Shown: positions 1-9,307, counted from the first letter of the stretch. The stretch: DNA of 64,000 bases from Xylanibacter caecicola (GCF_013166515.1 NZ_JABKKJ010000008.1:41296-105295), one strand, 5' to 3'. The notes: generated by a model from the sequence alone, not told the origin. Program-made: numbers and translations.

Positions 1-1
1 G

Positions 2-415
2 GAAAACCTCTTCGGCGAGTCCATACAGTTGCACCAGAAGTTCTTGCTTGGCGACACGCTGCGCAACCGCCCTGCCATTGTGAAGTACAACACGCGTTTC
101 AACTATGCCGTGGAGGCTGTGATATTCATGCTGTTCATCAGCGGAATATGGTATGGCAGACGTTCCCGTTTCCTGTGGATGTGTCTCGCCGGATTTGCGT
201 TCGACCTGTTCCTGCACATGGGACTGGGCTTCGGAATAAACGAGGTTTACATCATGGGAGCACACTGGTTGTTTGTAATACCGGTGGCAATGGCGTATCT
301 TGTGAAGTGCTCCGAGGGCAAGGAACTGTGGGCTTTGCGCTCGTTGCTGGTGTTCCTCGCCGGTTGGCTGTGGGTGTATAACGGCTATATGCTTACGTGG
401 TATCTCACCATTTGA
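2..415 (+). CDS. C-terminal part of a multi-pass membrane protein (5' end outside window)
   Basis: The reading frame is open from base 2 to the stop at 413-415, so this is the last ~137 residues of a longer gene. The visible part has at least four hydrophobic segments separated by short basic loops (for example around IFMLFISGIWYG, WMCLAGFAFDLFLHM, GAHWLFVIPVAMAYLV and LLVFLAGWLWVYNGYML), so it is an integral inner-membrane protein. It precedes glycosyltransferase and flippase genes, which suggests a part in surface glycan synthesis. It resembles the tails of DUF6080-type membrane proteins of Prevotella, but I recognise this only loosely and assign no function. Confidence 0.6.
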   Translation, partial: ENLFGESIQLHQKFLLGDTLRNRPAIVKYNTRFNYAVEAVIFMLFISGIWYGRRSRFLWMCLAGFAFDLFLHMGLGFGINEVYIMGAHWLFVIPVAMAYLVKCSEGKELWALRSLLVFLAGWLWVYNGYMLTWYLTI

Positions 416-429
416 GAGCCACCGGTTCT

Positions 430-597
430 ATATAAGGAAAAGGGTTGAAGATATATCAGAAGAAGATAAGAGGAGATAGAAGAAGATAAATGAAGATAAA
501 AGACGTATGTCTTGTCGCTTCATGATGCTATTGTCCTTTATCTTCCGTGGCACAAGCCACATATCTTCTCCTATCTTCCCTTATCTCCTTTTACCAC
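430..597. repeat. GA-rich imperfect inverted repeat, copy 1
   Basis: Two arms made of AGATAA/GAAGATA words (about 436-512) and their complement (about 536-595) surround a loop that contains GACGTATGTCTTG. The element starts ~15 bases after the stop codon of the upstream membrane protein gene. The same family recurs at 43811-44085 and, in reduced form, at 61628-61710, each time directly 3' of a gene. It could act as a 3' UTR hairpin or terminator, or be a non-autonomous mobile repeat. Confidence 0.7.
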
Positions 598-642
598 ATC
601 CACATATAAAAAATAATCGACCTTACATTTAAATTATAAGCT

Positions 643-1647
643 ATGAAAGTCTCGTTATTGGTTCCTGTATATGGCGTAGAGAAGTATGTTGCCCGCTGTG
701 CCGAGTCGCTTTTCGGTCAGACATACAATGATTTGGAGTATGTTTTTGTGGACGACTGCACCCCGGACAACAGCATCGGCGTGATAAAGAGCGTTCTTGA
801 ACGCTTTCCCGAGCGTCGCGACAGTGTTAAGATAATACGTCATGAGGTCAATAGGGGACTTGGTGCAGCCCGTGCCACGGCGCTTGCGGCTTCTACGGGC
901 GACTGTGTCATGCATGTAGACAGTGACGACTATATGCCCCTTGGGGCGGTGGAGGCGCTGTGCCGCAGAATGGAAGAGACCGGTGCCGATGTGGTGGATG
1001 GCGCGTATGAACGCGTTGCCGACGGAAAGACTGTTGAGACGTGCATGCCGTATCACGGCAGGACAGACAGGTATGTGTGCATGTTGCTGTGCCAGAACAT
1101 CTTTTCCAACCGTATATGGGGGCGTCTTTACAGACGTGAACGCTACAAACGGTGCGGTGTGGAACATATAGAGGGCATAGACTATGGCGAGGACTATTCC
1201 GTGGTGCCGGGGCTGCTTTACAAGTCGGACAGGGCATGGACGGACGAGGTGGTCTACTGCTACCGCGCGGACAATACGTCATCCTATACACACGCAATGT
1301 CCGACAAGAACTATAGTTCGTATGTCAATGCGGTGCATACCACTTATGATATGATATTGAACTACGATGATTACACGGGGCATTATCGCACCGCGGTAGA
1401 GATAGGTGTGATGAATCTTTGGCGCTATCTGAGGAGCAGCGGGCGTGGCTACAAGCTTATGGAAGAAGTCTTCAATTATGAACCTTACGGTGTGATGGCA
1501 TGGATTTGTTATCATCTCATCCGCAGCCGGTGTCCTTTAAAGCTGGCGGATAAGACGTACAGAATGTGGCGCACCGTGTTTGTAAAGTTCATTTACGTTT
1601 ACGGGAAAGAAAAGCCAGACACTCGTCAAACATCTCACACTTGGTGA
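643..1647 (+). CDS. Family 2 glycosyltransferase (GT-A fold)
   Basis: A 334-residue cytoplasmic or membrane-associated glycosyltransferase that would transfer a sugar from a nucleotide donor onto a growing surface glycan. It begins with the typical GT2 start (VSLLVPVYGVEKYV), followed by VFVDDCTPDNS and the DXD-type metal-binding motif HVDSDDYM at residues 91-98. No membrane helix is obvious. The C-terminal ~130 residues are the variable acceptor part. It lies between a membrane protein and a Wzx-type flippase, so an O-antigen, capsule or exopolysaccharide locus is likely. Its last 59 bases overlap the 3' end of the convergent flippase gene. The donor and acceptor cannot be read from the sequence. 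Confidence 0.9.
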   Translation: MKVSLLVPVYGVEKYVARCAESLFGQTYNDLEYVFVDDCTPDNSIGVIKSVLERFPERRDSVKIIRHEVNRGLGAARATALAASTGDCVMHVDSDDYMPLGAVEALCRRMEETGADVVDGAYERVADGKTVETCMPYHGRTDRYVCMLLCQNIFSNRIWGRLYRRERYKRCGVEHIEGIDYGEDYSVVPGLLYKSDRAWTDEVVYCYRADNTSSYTHAMSDKNYSSYVNAVHTTYDMILNYDDYTGHYRTAVEIGVMNLWRYLRSSGRGYKLMEEVFNYEPYGVMAWICYHLIRSRCPLKLADKTYRMWRTVFVKFIYVYGKEKPDTRQTSHTW

Positions 1648-3025
1648 GTTTCATTGTTCCGGCATAGAGCGCGACGGCAATGAAAATCCTTAAGGGGAGC
1701 ACAACGGCGTAGCTCCCTATATTTTTTGTAATAAAGAAGGTGGCACCCATTGTCGCCGCCGCCGCTATCATGAAAGGCATGATGTCGCGCAGGGTGTCCG
1801 TAAAGCCCAATTTTATGAACTTGCGGGCGTATGCCTGCCATACGGCAAGCCACATTATGAAGAATGCGGTGTATACCACCACCATGGCGGTCATGCCGTA
1901 TGGGTGGAACAGGAGTATCACGCCTATCTGCAATACTATCTGTACTATGTTCAGCCACATGTATATATCGGATCTTCCGCTGCTTATGGCAAGGTTCTGA
2001 TACAGTGTGTAGAAGGGCATGAAAGCACCGCTGATGCAGAGTATGCGGAGCAGGACGACGCTGTCGAGCCACTTGTCGGATATGGTCAGAACGATGAACT
2101 CTTCTGCCACGAGGGCAAGCCCGAACATTACGGGAAAGGACAGGAACGCCGTGAAACGCATCATCTTGCGGAATACGCGCCTCTCTCTGTCGCCACTGTC
2201 GGCGGCGGAGACAAGAACTGTCTGCGACACCTGGCTCAGTGCGCCGCTGACAACCGAGTTTGCCATGGTGTCCCATTTGTATGCCTGTGTGAAGTTTCCC
2301 ACGGCTTTCATAGGGAACAATCGTCCGAATACAAGCGTCAGTATGTTGTTGCCAATGGTGTTTATGATGTTGGTGGCGAGTATCTTCACGCTGAAGCCGA
2401 ACATCTTCTTTACCGGTGTGAAGTCGATGTGCAGTGACGGACGCCAGTCCGAATAGAAATACCGTCCTGCGTTGAGCACGCTGATATATATAATCTGCTG
2501 CCATGCCAGGCTCCAGTATCTGTATCCGCTGAAGGCTATGGCTATACCTGCTGTGCCCGACACCGCGAGGGCGGCGAGCGACACCGTGGCAAGCCGGCGG
2601 TTCATCATCTTCTTGGTCATATATGCGTTTTGGGCAATGCCGAAAGCGGAGATTACGAAACCGAGGAATACGAAGCGCGACAGTTCCGTCAGCTCGGGAC
2701 GGTGGAAAAACATGGCTATAAGCGGGGCGCAGAAAAAGAGAACGGCATATATCGTGAGGCTTGCGAGGATGTTGAACCAGAACACCGAGTTGTAGTCGTT
2801 GGGTTCAGGGTGTTTGAGGTTAATCAGACCCTGTGTGAAACCGCTGCTCTGCAGGTTGCCCGCGATGACGGTAAAGATTGTAAGTACGCCCACTATCCCG
2901 TAGTCTTCGGGCGACAGCAGACGGGCAAGGAATATTCCGATGACAAGGTTCAGAACCTGTGTCACACCGCTGTTTATGGCGCTCCAGAACAGTCCTTGTG
3001 CCGTTTTTTCTTTCAGATTGTCCAT
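1589..3025 (-). CDS. Wzx-like lipopolysaccharide/polysaccharide flippase
   Basis: A 478-residue, highly hydrophobic protein of the MATE-like/polysaccharide synthase family, which flips lipid-linked oligosaccharide repeat units across the inner membrane. The N-terminus (LKEKTAQGLFWSAINSGVTQVLNLVIGIFLARLLSPEDYGIVG) is the characteristic RfbX/Wzx opening, and about 12-14 transmembrane segments follow. Length is normal for the family. Promoter boxes (CAAAAGTA at 3048-3055 and CAAA at 3075-3078, read on the minus strand) lie directly upstream and interleave with those of the divergent glycosyltransferase. The gene ends inside the convergent GT2 gene. Substrate specificity is unknown. Confidence 0.92.
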   Translation of the reverse strand: MDNLKEKTAQGLFWSAINSGVTQVLNLVIGIFLARLLSPEDYGIVGVLTIFTVIAGNLQSSGFTQGLINLKHPEPNDYNSVFWFNILASLTIYAVLFFCAPLIAMFFHRPELTELSRFVFLGFVISAFGIAQNAYMTKKMMNRRLATVSLAALAVSGTAGIAIAFSGYRYWSLAWQQIIYISVLNAGRYFYSDWRPSLHIDFTPVKKMFGFSVKILATNIINTIGNNILTLVFGRLFPMKAVGNFTQAYKWDTMANSVVSGALSQVSQTVLVSAADSGDRERRVFRKMMRFTAFLSFPVMFGLALVAEEFIVLTISDKWLDSVVLLRILCISGAFMPFYTLYQNLAISSGRSDIYMWLNIVQIVLQIGVILLFHPYGMTAMVVVYTAFFIMWLAVWQAYARKFIKLGFTDTLRDIMPFMIAAAATMGATFFITKNIGSYAVVLPLRIFIAVALYAGTMKLTKCEMFDECLAFLSRKRK

Positions 3026-3047
3026 TCTTATATGTGAGTATACCGCA

Positions 3048-3078
3048 CAAAAGTAATGCTTTTCTTTTGAACTTCAAA
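3048..3078 (-). promoter_or_regulatory. Promoter of the flippase gene
   Basis: On the minus strand TTTG (3075-3078) and TACTTTTG (3048-3055) are separated by 19 bases, matching the Bacteroidetes TTTG-N19-20-TAnnTTTG promoter. It interleaves with the plus-strand promoter at 3066-3096, so the two divergent genes may compete or be co-regulated. Confidence 0.7.
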
Positions 3079-3096
3079 CAAATAGTGCTATTTTTG
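3066..3096 (+). promoter_or_regulatory. Promoter of the GT4 glycosyltransferase gene
   Basis: TTTG (3066-3069) and TATTTTTG (3089-3096) are separated by 19 bases, the Bacteroidetes consensus. The start codon follows ~35 bases downstream. Confidence 0.7.
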
Positions 3097-3130
3097 CAAT
3101 GACAGGTAACATGCTTTTCCACCGTATTAT

Positions 3131-4225
3131 ATGAAGCGCGTATTCCACATAATATCCCATTTCGACATGGGCGGAGCAGAAAGGGTGGCGGTGAACATCG
3201 CCAAGTCCGGCAATCCGGACATAGAGTATCACATCGTAGAGCTAATCCGTACACGCTCGGAGTTTACATCCGCCTTTATCAACGAGCTTAAGGCTGCGGG
3301 CATACGCTATCATCGTGCCGTGGTGCCCGACATCCGTTTCCACTATATTTTCGAGCGTTTGGCGGCAGTAACGTTTCCGCTGCGTTTCATCTTCCTTTAT
3401 CTTAGATACCGTCCGGTTGCCGTCCATAGTCATACCGAAATGCCCGATCTGGCGGTGTTTGCAACATCCCGGCTCTTCCCACGGTTGCTGCGGCGGTGCA
3501 GGTTGGTGCGGACGATACACAACACATGTCTGTGGACGGGGCTTAAGAATACGGGCAGGCGTGTTGAACGCTTTTTCATAAGCCGTCGTGCCAATGTTGC
3601 CATATCGCAGTCGGTGCTTGACAACTACCGGCGTGAGTACGGAGAGCGTCCGCCTATGATATACAACGGGGTGGGGCAGGTGCCTCAAAAGCCGTATGAG
3701 GGCATCGTGCCGGGAAAGAAAAACATACTTTTTGCCGGGCGTTTCGAGCCTCAGAAGGGTATAGACACGCTTGTCGAGATTATCGCCGGGCGGCGCGACG
3801 ACACGAGATACCATTTCCATGTTGCCGGCGACGGCTCCATGCGCGATGTCGTTATGAAGCGTCTTTCGGGATTGGACAACGTTACGGTGGTGCCTCCCGT
3901 CTACGGACTTTCGTCTTATTTGTCATCGTTCGACTATATGCTCATGCCTTCCGTGTTTGAGGGGCTGAGCATAATGTCTATAGAGGCGTCCATGGCTGCA
4001 TTGCCTGTGATTATCAATAACTGTGCCGGACTTAAGGACACGCTGCCCGATACATGGCGGCTGAAGGTGGAGAACAACGACATCGCCGCATACGACAGGC
4101 TTTTCGACAGCGTGATACCGTCCGCCGATGCACATGCCTTTGGGCAGGAGGCACAACGCTTTGTCCTTGACAACTTCGGGATAGAGCGCATGCGGAGGGA
4201 GTATGAGAGGATTTATTTGGAGTGA
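3131..4225 (+). CDS. Family 4 glycosyltransferase (GT-B fold)
   Basis: A 364-residue retaining glycosyltransferase. The N-terminus carries the GT4 acceptor-domain signature (ISHFDMGGAERVAVNIA). The middle has the linker and donor-domain start IVPGKKNILFAGRFEPQKGIDTLVEII, and the C-terminal half has the EX7E nucleotide-sugar motif (E277 and E285 in FEGLSIMSIEAS). It has no signal peptide and acts at the cytoplasmic face. It is divergent from the Wzx-like flippase and shares its promoter region, which supports a role in assembling a lipid-linked repeat unit. Specificity cannot be predicted. Confidence 0.92.
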   Translation: MKRVFHIISHFDMGGAERVAVNIAKSGNPDIEYHIVELIRTRSEFTSAFINELKAAGIRYHRAVVPDIRFHYIFERLAAVTFPLRFIFLYLRYRPVAVHSHTEMPDLAVFATSRLFPRLLRRCRLVRTIHNTCLWTGLKNTGRRVERFFISRRANVAISQSVLDNYRREYGERPPMIYNGVGQVPQKPYEGIVPGKKNILFAGRFEPQKGIDTLVEIIAGRRDDTRYHFHVAGDGSMRDVVMKRLSGLDNVTVVPPVYGLSSYLSSFDYMLMPSVFEGLSIMSIEASMAALPVIINNCAGLKDTLPDTWRLKVENNDIAAYDRLFDSVIPSADAHAFGQEAQRFVLDNFGIERMRREYERIYLE

Positions 4226-4288
4226 TGGACAGTGTGATACATCCTCTCCGCTGTATCGATACATTTTAAAACATGCCGTACTGCTTTC

Positions 4289-4405
4289 TATCGCATATGA
4301 GATACAAATCCATCGCATATGAGATACAAATCCATCGCATATGAGATACAAATCTATCGCATATGAGATACAAATCTATCGCATATGAGATATAAATCTA
4401 TCGCA
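4289..4405. repeat. 22-bp tandem repeat, about 5.3 copies
   Basis: Units start at 4289, 4311, 4333, 4355 and 4377, with a partial sixth at 4399. The core is TCGCATATGAGATA. Units differ at only one or two positions, and the 22 bp period gives about two helical turns. The array lies 64 bases after the stop of the GT4 gene, between it and the bidirectional terminator. It is not a CRISPR, because there are no unique spacers. Confidence 0.9.
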
Positions 4406-4473
4406 CCTGTTTAAGGATGTTATGCAATGTCTTTACATATTGGATATAAGTCCGACGGTAATCTTTTAGCATG

Positions 4474-4534
4474 CAAGAGGTGCCCTTTCAGCCCCTGAAA
4501 CATGGCATTTCAGACGGCGAAAGGGCACCTCTTG
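4474..4534. terminator. Bidirectional hairpin between convergent genes
   Basis: The arms AAGAGGTGCCCTTT and AAAGGGCACCTCTT are nearly perfect complements around a ~33 base loop. It sits between the GT4 gene (plus) and the GH3 gene (minus), where a shared terminator is expected. It has no long T-run. A related hairpin with compensatory base changes is at 55056-55152. Confidence 0.65.
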
Positions 4535-4571
4535 GAACACGGGAGATGATGTGTCGGCGACGATGATGTCT

Positions 4572-7163
4572 TTAAACCAACTCTTTTACCTCCACTGTTA
4601 TTTTCTTCAGGTCGGCATCGCGGCTCGATGTTCCCACCATTATATCGTATAATCCCGGTACTACGCGCATGGTGTTGGTCTTCGCGTCCCAGCCCTCGAA
4701 GCTCTCGCGGTGGAAGTCTATAGTGACCGTGCGGCTCTCGCCGGCTTTCAGCGATACACGTGCGAAGCCTCGGAGCGTTTTGACGGGACCCTCGGCATCG
4801 GCGGTGTTGCGCATATATACTTGTATGATTTCCGTTCCGTCTCGTTTTCCCGTATTCTTCACCGTTACCGTTATCTTTCCGTGTGCGGCGTCATATTCAG
4901 GCTTGCCGGTGGTGAACGAAGTGTAGCTCAGTCCGTAGCCGAACGGATATAACGGGCTGTCTTTCATGTAGCGATAGGTTCTTCCCTCCATGCTGTAGTC
5001 GTCGAACGCCGGCAGCTGCGAGTCGTTGCGATAGAATGTCACGGGCAACTTGCCGCTCGGGTTGTAGTCGCCGAAGAGCACGTCGGCAACGGCATGCCCT
5101 CCCTGTTCGCCTGCATACCATGCCTGGAGTATGGCATCGCATGTTTCCGTCTCGGGTGCAAGCGCCACGGCACTGCCACTGCAGTTGACGAGCACCACCT
5201 TCTTGCCTGCCTCGTGAAGAGCCTTCAGTATGTCGCGCTGTGCCTGCGGCAGTTCTATGCTTGTGCGGTCGCCGTTGTCAAAGCCCGGCAGGTTTACTTT
5301 TGCCTCTTCACGCTCGAGGTTGGGCGAGATGCCGCCTACGAATATCACAACATCCGCATCTTTTGCCTTGGCGACAACGTCGGCGGCTGTTGTGGGACGG
5401 TTGCGGATGATGTCGAAACTCATCGACCCGTTTTCGTCGAACTGTGTGTAGTCTATCTGTATGTTGTAGGACTCTCCCGCCTTTACATTCAGTTCGTTCT
5501 TGTAGTAGCGTACATAGTCGTTACGCTTGCGGTTTGACAGTGTGTCGCCGTTGACGATGAAGCGCATGCCGTTGTTGTGGGCAAAGTCCAGGCGTATCGT
5601 TTCATCGCGTACGGCAGTGAATGTGCCTTTGAATTGAGCCGTGAAGTCCGACAGTTCGACGCCCGGGGCAAACACCGTATTGCCGCCGCTGTCGAATGCC
5701 AACGGTGCGGTATATGTCGCGGTGTATGCCGGTTTGCCGTCCATGTGTATGTTATTCCAGAACATTGCCGACATTCCGGGCTTGCCGTTTTCGTCTCTTA
5801 GAAGTCCGAAAAGGCTTTCCGTGTCGTTTATCGAGGTTATGTCGCATGCCTTGGCATATGGCACGGCTTTTCCAATCTTGTCGCGTATGCCTTCGAGCAC
5901 CGTCACCGTGTGCGTGGGCTGACCGAAGTATATGCCCCACAACATGGTGGAGTCGGCGGCATTAGGTCCCATCACCATTATCCTTGATGCGTCTTTTTTC
6001 AGTGGCAGCGTGTTGTCGCGGTTCTGTAACAGCACCATCTGCTCGCGTGCCATGTCCAATGCCAGTGCTTTGTGCTCGGGACAAGCCACCACGCTCTCCG
6101 GTATGGAAGTCCATTCCACGAGCGAGTCGGGGTCGAAGTCGCCCAGTTCGAAGCGTGCCTCTAACAGGCGTTTGACGCTCACGTCTATCTGTTCCTCGCT
6201 TATCTTGCCTTCTTTTACAGCTTGTGGCAGGTTCTTGTACTCGCTTCCGCACTCTACGTCCGTGCCCGAAACGACACCCTTGGCTGCTGCCGCCGCCGGG
6301 CTTTCGGACACTTCGTGGCGTCCTTTGCGCCAGAAGTCGCTTATCGCGCCGCAGTCGCTCACCACTAATCCTCGGAAATTCCACTCGTCGCGCAGTATCT
6401 GTTGCAACAGACGGTTGCTGCCGCAGCACGGCTCGCCTTCGAAACGCTGGTATGCGCACATCACTTCTTTTACTCCGGCTTGTTGTACAAGCACTTTGAA
6501 AGCCGGCAGGTATGTTTCCCACAGGTCGCGCTGCGAGAGATTGTTTATGTCGAAGTAGTGACGCGTCTTCTCCGGTCCGCTGTGCACGGCAAAGTGCTTG
6601 GCGCAGGCATACAGTTTCATGTATTTGTGTCCGGCAGGTCCTTGCAGTCCTCTTACCACAGCCGAACCCATGCGCGCGTTCATGTACGGGTCTTCGCCAT
6701 AGCTCTCCTGTCCCCGTCCCCAGCGTGGGTCGCGGAAGATGTTTACGGTAGGTGTCCAGAACGAGAGTCCTTGGTATTTACCTACTTTCCCGTGCTTGCG
6801 CTGTGCCGTATTCTTGGCTCTCGCCTCGTCGCTTATGGCTGTATAGATGCGCTCGAGCAGTGCGTCGTCAAACGATGCCGCCATTCCTATACATGAAGGA
6901 AAGAGCGTGCAGTATCCGTTGCGCCCCACGCCGTGCAGCGCTTCGCTCCACCATGCAAACTGAGGTATGCCCAATCGCGGGATTTCCGGCGAGCGGTCGA
7001 GCATGATGAGTGACTTTTCTTGCAGCGTAAGGCGGCTGCAAAGGTCCTCGGCACGTTCTTTCGCGCTAAGACGATGGTCCTGATAGGGGTATATTTGTGC
7101 GCTTGACGTAACACTGGTGGCAGTCAGCAATATAGCCAATAATGTTTTTCTGATATTTCCCAT
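4572..7163 (-). CDS. Family 3 glycoside hydrolase with inserted PA14 domain
   Basis: A secreted 863-residue exo-acting glycosidase, most likely beta-xylosidase, alpha-arabinosidase or beta-glucosidase type, that removes sugars from plant oligosaccharides in the periplasm. A signal peptide (residues 1-22, ending TSSAQ) is followed by the (beta/alpha)8 domain with the catalytic nucleophile D270 in LVVSDCGAISDF and the KH/H-type substrate motif AKHFAVHSG. The second alpha/beta domain contains a PA14-like insertion (about residues 455-590, around FRFIVNGD-like sequence), and a C-terminal Fn3-like domain ends the protein. Architecture and length match Prevotella Xyl3A-type enzymes. It follows the PL1 gene in the same direction, separated by a strong hairpin. 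The exact specificity needs enzyme data. Confidence 0.92.
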   Translation of the reverse strand: MGNIRKTLLAILLTATSVTSSAQIYPYQDHRLSAKERAEDLCSRLTLQEKSLIMLDRSPEIPRLGIPQFAWWSEALHGVGRNGYCTLFPSCIGMAASFDDALLERIYTAISDEARAKNTAQRKHGKVGKYQGLSFWTPTVNIFRDPRWGRGQESYGEDPYMNARMGSAVVRGLQGPAGHKYMKLYACAKHFAVHSGPEKTRHYFDINNLSQRDLWETYLPAFKVLVQQAGVKEVMCAYQRFEGEPCCGSNRLLQQILRDEWNFRGLVVSDCGAISDFWRKGRHEVSESPAAAAAKGVVSGTDVECGSEYKNLPQAVKEGKISEEQIDVSVKRLLEARFELGDFDPDSLVEWTSIPESVVACPEHKALALDMAREQMVLLQNRDNTLPLKKDASRIMVMGPNAADSTMLWGIYFGQPTHTVTVLEGIRDKIGKAVPYAKACDITSINDTESLFGLLRDENGKPGMSAMFWNNIHMDGKPAYTATYTAPLAFDSGGNTVFAPGVELSDFTAQFKGTFTAVRDETIRLDFAHNNGMRFIVNGDTLSNRKRNDYVRYYKNELNVKAGESYNIQIDYTQFDENGSMSFDIIRNRPTTAADVVAKAKDADVVIFVGGISPNLEREEAKVNLPGFDNGDRTSIELPQAQRDILKALHEAGKKVVLVNCSGSAVALAPETETCDAILQAWYAGEQGGHAVADVLFGDYNPSGKLPVTFYRNDSQLPAFDDYSMEGRTYRYMKDSPLYPFGYGLSYTSFTTGKPEYDAAHGKITVTVKNTGKRDGTEIIQVYMRNTADAEGPVKTLRGFARVSLKAGESRTVTIDFHRESFEGWDAKTNTMRVVPGLYDIMVGTSSRDADLKKITVEVKELV

Positions 7164-7202
7164 GTCGTTAGAATTTATTGTATATGTCTTTATAAAATGA
7201 AA

Positions 7203-7289
7203 AAAGTGGAATATTTATTACAGGCAATAGGCTGATGCTTCTGTGCATTTCGTTCCTTTCGTGCCTTCTGTTATAAATATTCCACTTCT
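7203..7289 (-). terminator. Rho-independent terminator after the PL1 gene
   Basis: GTGGAATATTTATTACAG (from 7206) pairs with CTGTTATAAATATTCCAC (to 7286). On the minus strand the stem is followed by a T-run (CCACTTTTTTC). It separates the pectate lyase transcript from the GH3 gene. No clear promoter was found between it and the GH3 start, so GH3 may depend on read-through or on a non-consensus promoter. Confidence 0.75.
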
Positions 7290-7364
7290 TACGGTTATGT
7301 CTTTAAATCCTCGTCCGGTTGCCATTACAGGCGTATATGTCCGGCATGGGATTATTCAATGCCG

Positions 7365-9188
7365 TCATCTGTTTATGACGAACTTTTTGCCGTTGCGTAT
7401 GTAAATGCCGCGTTTTGTAGGGTTCTGTACTTCGATGCCCTGAAGGTTGTATATCCTGTTGTCGTCCTTTTTGGTAACGGTTATGTCGTTGATGCCTGTC
7501 GGATCACCGAATATCTGCTGACCGTTAAGGAGCGTTCCGCCCTCGTTGCCGCCTTCCATGATGTGTGACACGAGGCTGTTCATATACCTTTCAAGGTTGG
7601 TATAACCGTCTTCGCCTATAATTTTTCCGTCGTTGGCATCATTCTTATTCAGTCCGTTTGCTTCCTCCCATGCGTCAGGAATGCCGTCGCGGTCGGTATC
7701 GACGGGTGCTGTCTCGCTGTTAAGTGTAGGCCATGCACTCCAGTTTGCGTCGGCATTTGCCGGTTTGTTGTCATCCTGGCTGTTTATTATACCGGGATAG
7801 TTCCCGCTTCCTGTGTATGTTGCCACGTTGTTGCGCGTGTCGCTTACCATAAGGTCATCAATCCAGTCGCGGTGCAGTGATGCGCCGGCATAAGTAAGAA
7901 CACGCTCGTAAGCATCTTCTGCGGAGTGTGTGGTGACGTTGGTGTATTCGACAGGAGTTGTTATCTTTACCTCATTGTCACCGGGATATGTACCGTCGTT
8001 ACCGGTTTTGTCAATCTGGTTTGACACGCCGTATTTGAAGTTGTCGGCATTCATTGCAGGAAAAGCGGGGTTGTAATTGCCCTCAACATAGAACTTGCCC
8101 CATGTGTGAAGCATTGGTTTCCACTCGTTCCATGTCACTGTAACTGTCTTGCCGTTTACATTTATGGTGTTGGTGGTCATGTCTATCTCATACTTCGTTC
8201 CGTTGAAAGCGATATAGTTCTTGCCGTTGCTGTGTGAACCGGAAACATGTTTGTCTGTAAACGATGTGCCGGCAGCGGAATTATATCTTGATACGGTAGT
8301 TTTCTTGTCAAGGCAATAATCAACAGTTCTTATGCCGGGAGCGGCAAGACGCTGCTGTATGCTTGAGTTTCTTTTTCTTGTTGCGGGTCCCGGTTTGTAG
8401 TAGTTGTTTACGATATTTACATTCATACCCTCACCGCCGTAGCATCCATTTCCTGCCCAGTTGTAGAATACATTGTTACGTAAGTCCATGCGTTCGTCTG
8501 TCTGTGTGCCGGGACGCGGACCAAGGCGCGGTACGCGTGATTCGTGGTGAGCCATCAGATTATGATGATAGCTTGCACCACTTCCTCCCCAGTTTCCGCC
8601 GTAGCCATGTGCTCCTTTGGAATGTCCGGCGTTTTTAAGACTTTGTGATACGATGCACCATTGTACGGTTATATCTTTGCTTCCATAAACAGACAGGCAC
8701 TCATCTATGCTCCAGCTTACGGAACAGTGGTCTACTATGATGTTCTTTCTGTCCATTCCTCCGAGACCGTCGCCTTCGTGATTTGCAACGTTGGTATTGC
8801 CCAAACGGAAGCGGACAAAACGTATTATGACATTATCGGCGGCGATTGTAAAAGGATAGCCGGCGATGCAGATGCCGTCACCGGGTGCTGTCTGACCGGC
8901 AATTGTTACATTGCCTCGGTTCATTTTCAATTCAGACTTAAGTTGAATTGTTCCGGACACATCGAATACGATTGTACGCTTGTCGCTTCTTGTGCATGCA
9001 TATCGGAATGAACCCGGGTTGCTGTTGTCTTCAAGCGTTGTTACATGGTAGACCGCTCCGCCGCGTCCTCCTGTTGTGTACATGCCGAATCCTTCAGCAC
9101 CGGGGAATGCCGGTGTCTGTGCCATGACCATGTATGGCGTAATCATGCCCATAAACAGTATGACTGCTGTAATAAGTTTATTCTTCAT
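7365..9188 (-). CDS. Secreted pectate lyase, polysaccharide lyase family 1
   Basis: A 607-residue secreted lyase that cleaves de-esterified homogalacturonan by beta-elimination. It has a signal peptide (1-23, ending VMAQ), then a right-handed parallel beta-helix beginning AFPGAEGFG. Visible active-site elements are acidic calcium ligands around HEGDGLGG (D140) and IVDHCSVSWSIDE (D153, D162), and the catalytic arginine region HESRVPRLGPR (R218, R221). A calcium-binding linker DTDRDGIPDAWEEANGLN near residue 520 is common in Bacteroidetes pectate lyases. The last ~35 residues (IYNLQGIEVQ...RGIYIRNGKKF) form a short tail like those of the CE12 and CE8 enzymes in this window. A good promoter lies upstream. 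Confidence 0.93.
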   Translation of the reverse strand: MKNKLITAVILFMGMITPYMVMAQTPAFPGAEGFGMYTTGGRGGAVYHVTTLEDNSNPGSFRYACTRSDKRTIVFDVSGTIQLKSELKMNRGNVTIAGQTAPGDGICIAGYPFTIAADNVIIRFVRFRLGNTNVANHEGDGLGGMDRKNIIVDHCSVSWSIDECLSVYGSKDITVQWCIVSQSLKNAGHSKGAHGYGGNWGGSGASYHHNLMAHHESRVPRLGPRPGTQTDERMDLRNNVFYNWAGNGCYGGEGMNVNIVNNYYKPGPATRKRNSSIQQRLAAPGIRTVDYCLDKKTTVSRYNSAAGTSFTDKHVSGSHSNGKNYIAFNGTKYEIDMTTNTINVNGKTVTVTWNEWKPMLHTWGKFYVEGNYNPAFPAMNADNFKYGVSNQIDKTGNDGTYPGDNEVKITTPVEYTNVTTHSAEDAYERVLTYAGASLHRDWIDDLMVSDTRNNVATYTGSGNYPGIINSQDDNKPANADANWSAWPTLNSETAPVDTDRDGIPDAWEEANGLNKNDANDGKIIGEDGYTNLERYMNSLVSHIMEGGNEGGTLLNGQQIFGDPTGINDITVTKKDDNRIYNLQGIEVQNPTKRGIYIRNGKKFVINR

Positions 9189-9275
9189 TTTATGTATTTT
9201 GTTTATAGTTTGTTAGTAAATTCCAAAGAAATAAGCATGCGATTAAATGTTATTCTTAGTAACATATAATTCATG

Positions 9276-9307
9276 CAAATATACGGATTTTATCGTTTAT
9301 ACACAAA
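9276..9307 (-). promoter_or_regulatory. Promoter of the PL1 pectate lyase gene
   Basis: On the minus strand TTTG (9304-9307) and TATATTTG (9276-9283) are 20 bases apart, the Bacteroidetes consensus. This leaves a ~85 base 5' UTR. Confidence 0.7.

Noticed and set aside
3923..4351. Minus-strand frame of 142 codons opposite the GT4 gene
   Set aside because: It is a shadow of the GT4 coding sequence extended into the 22 bp tandem repeats.
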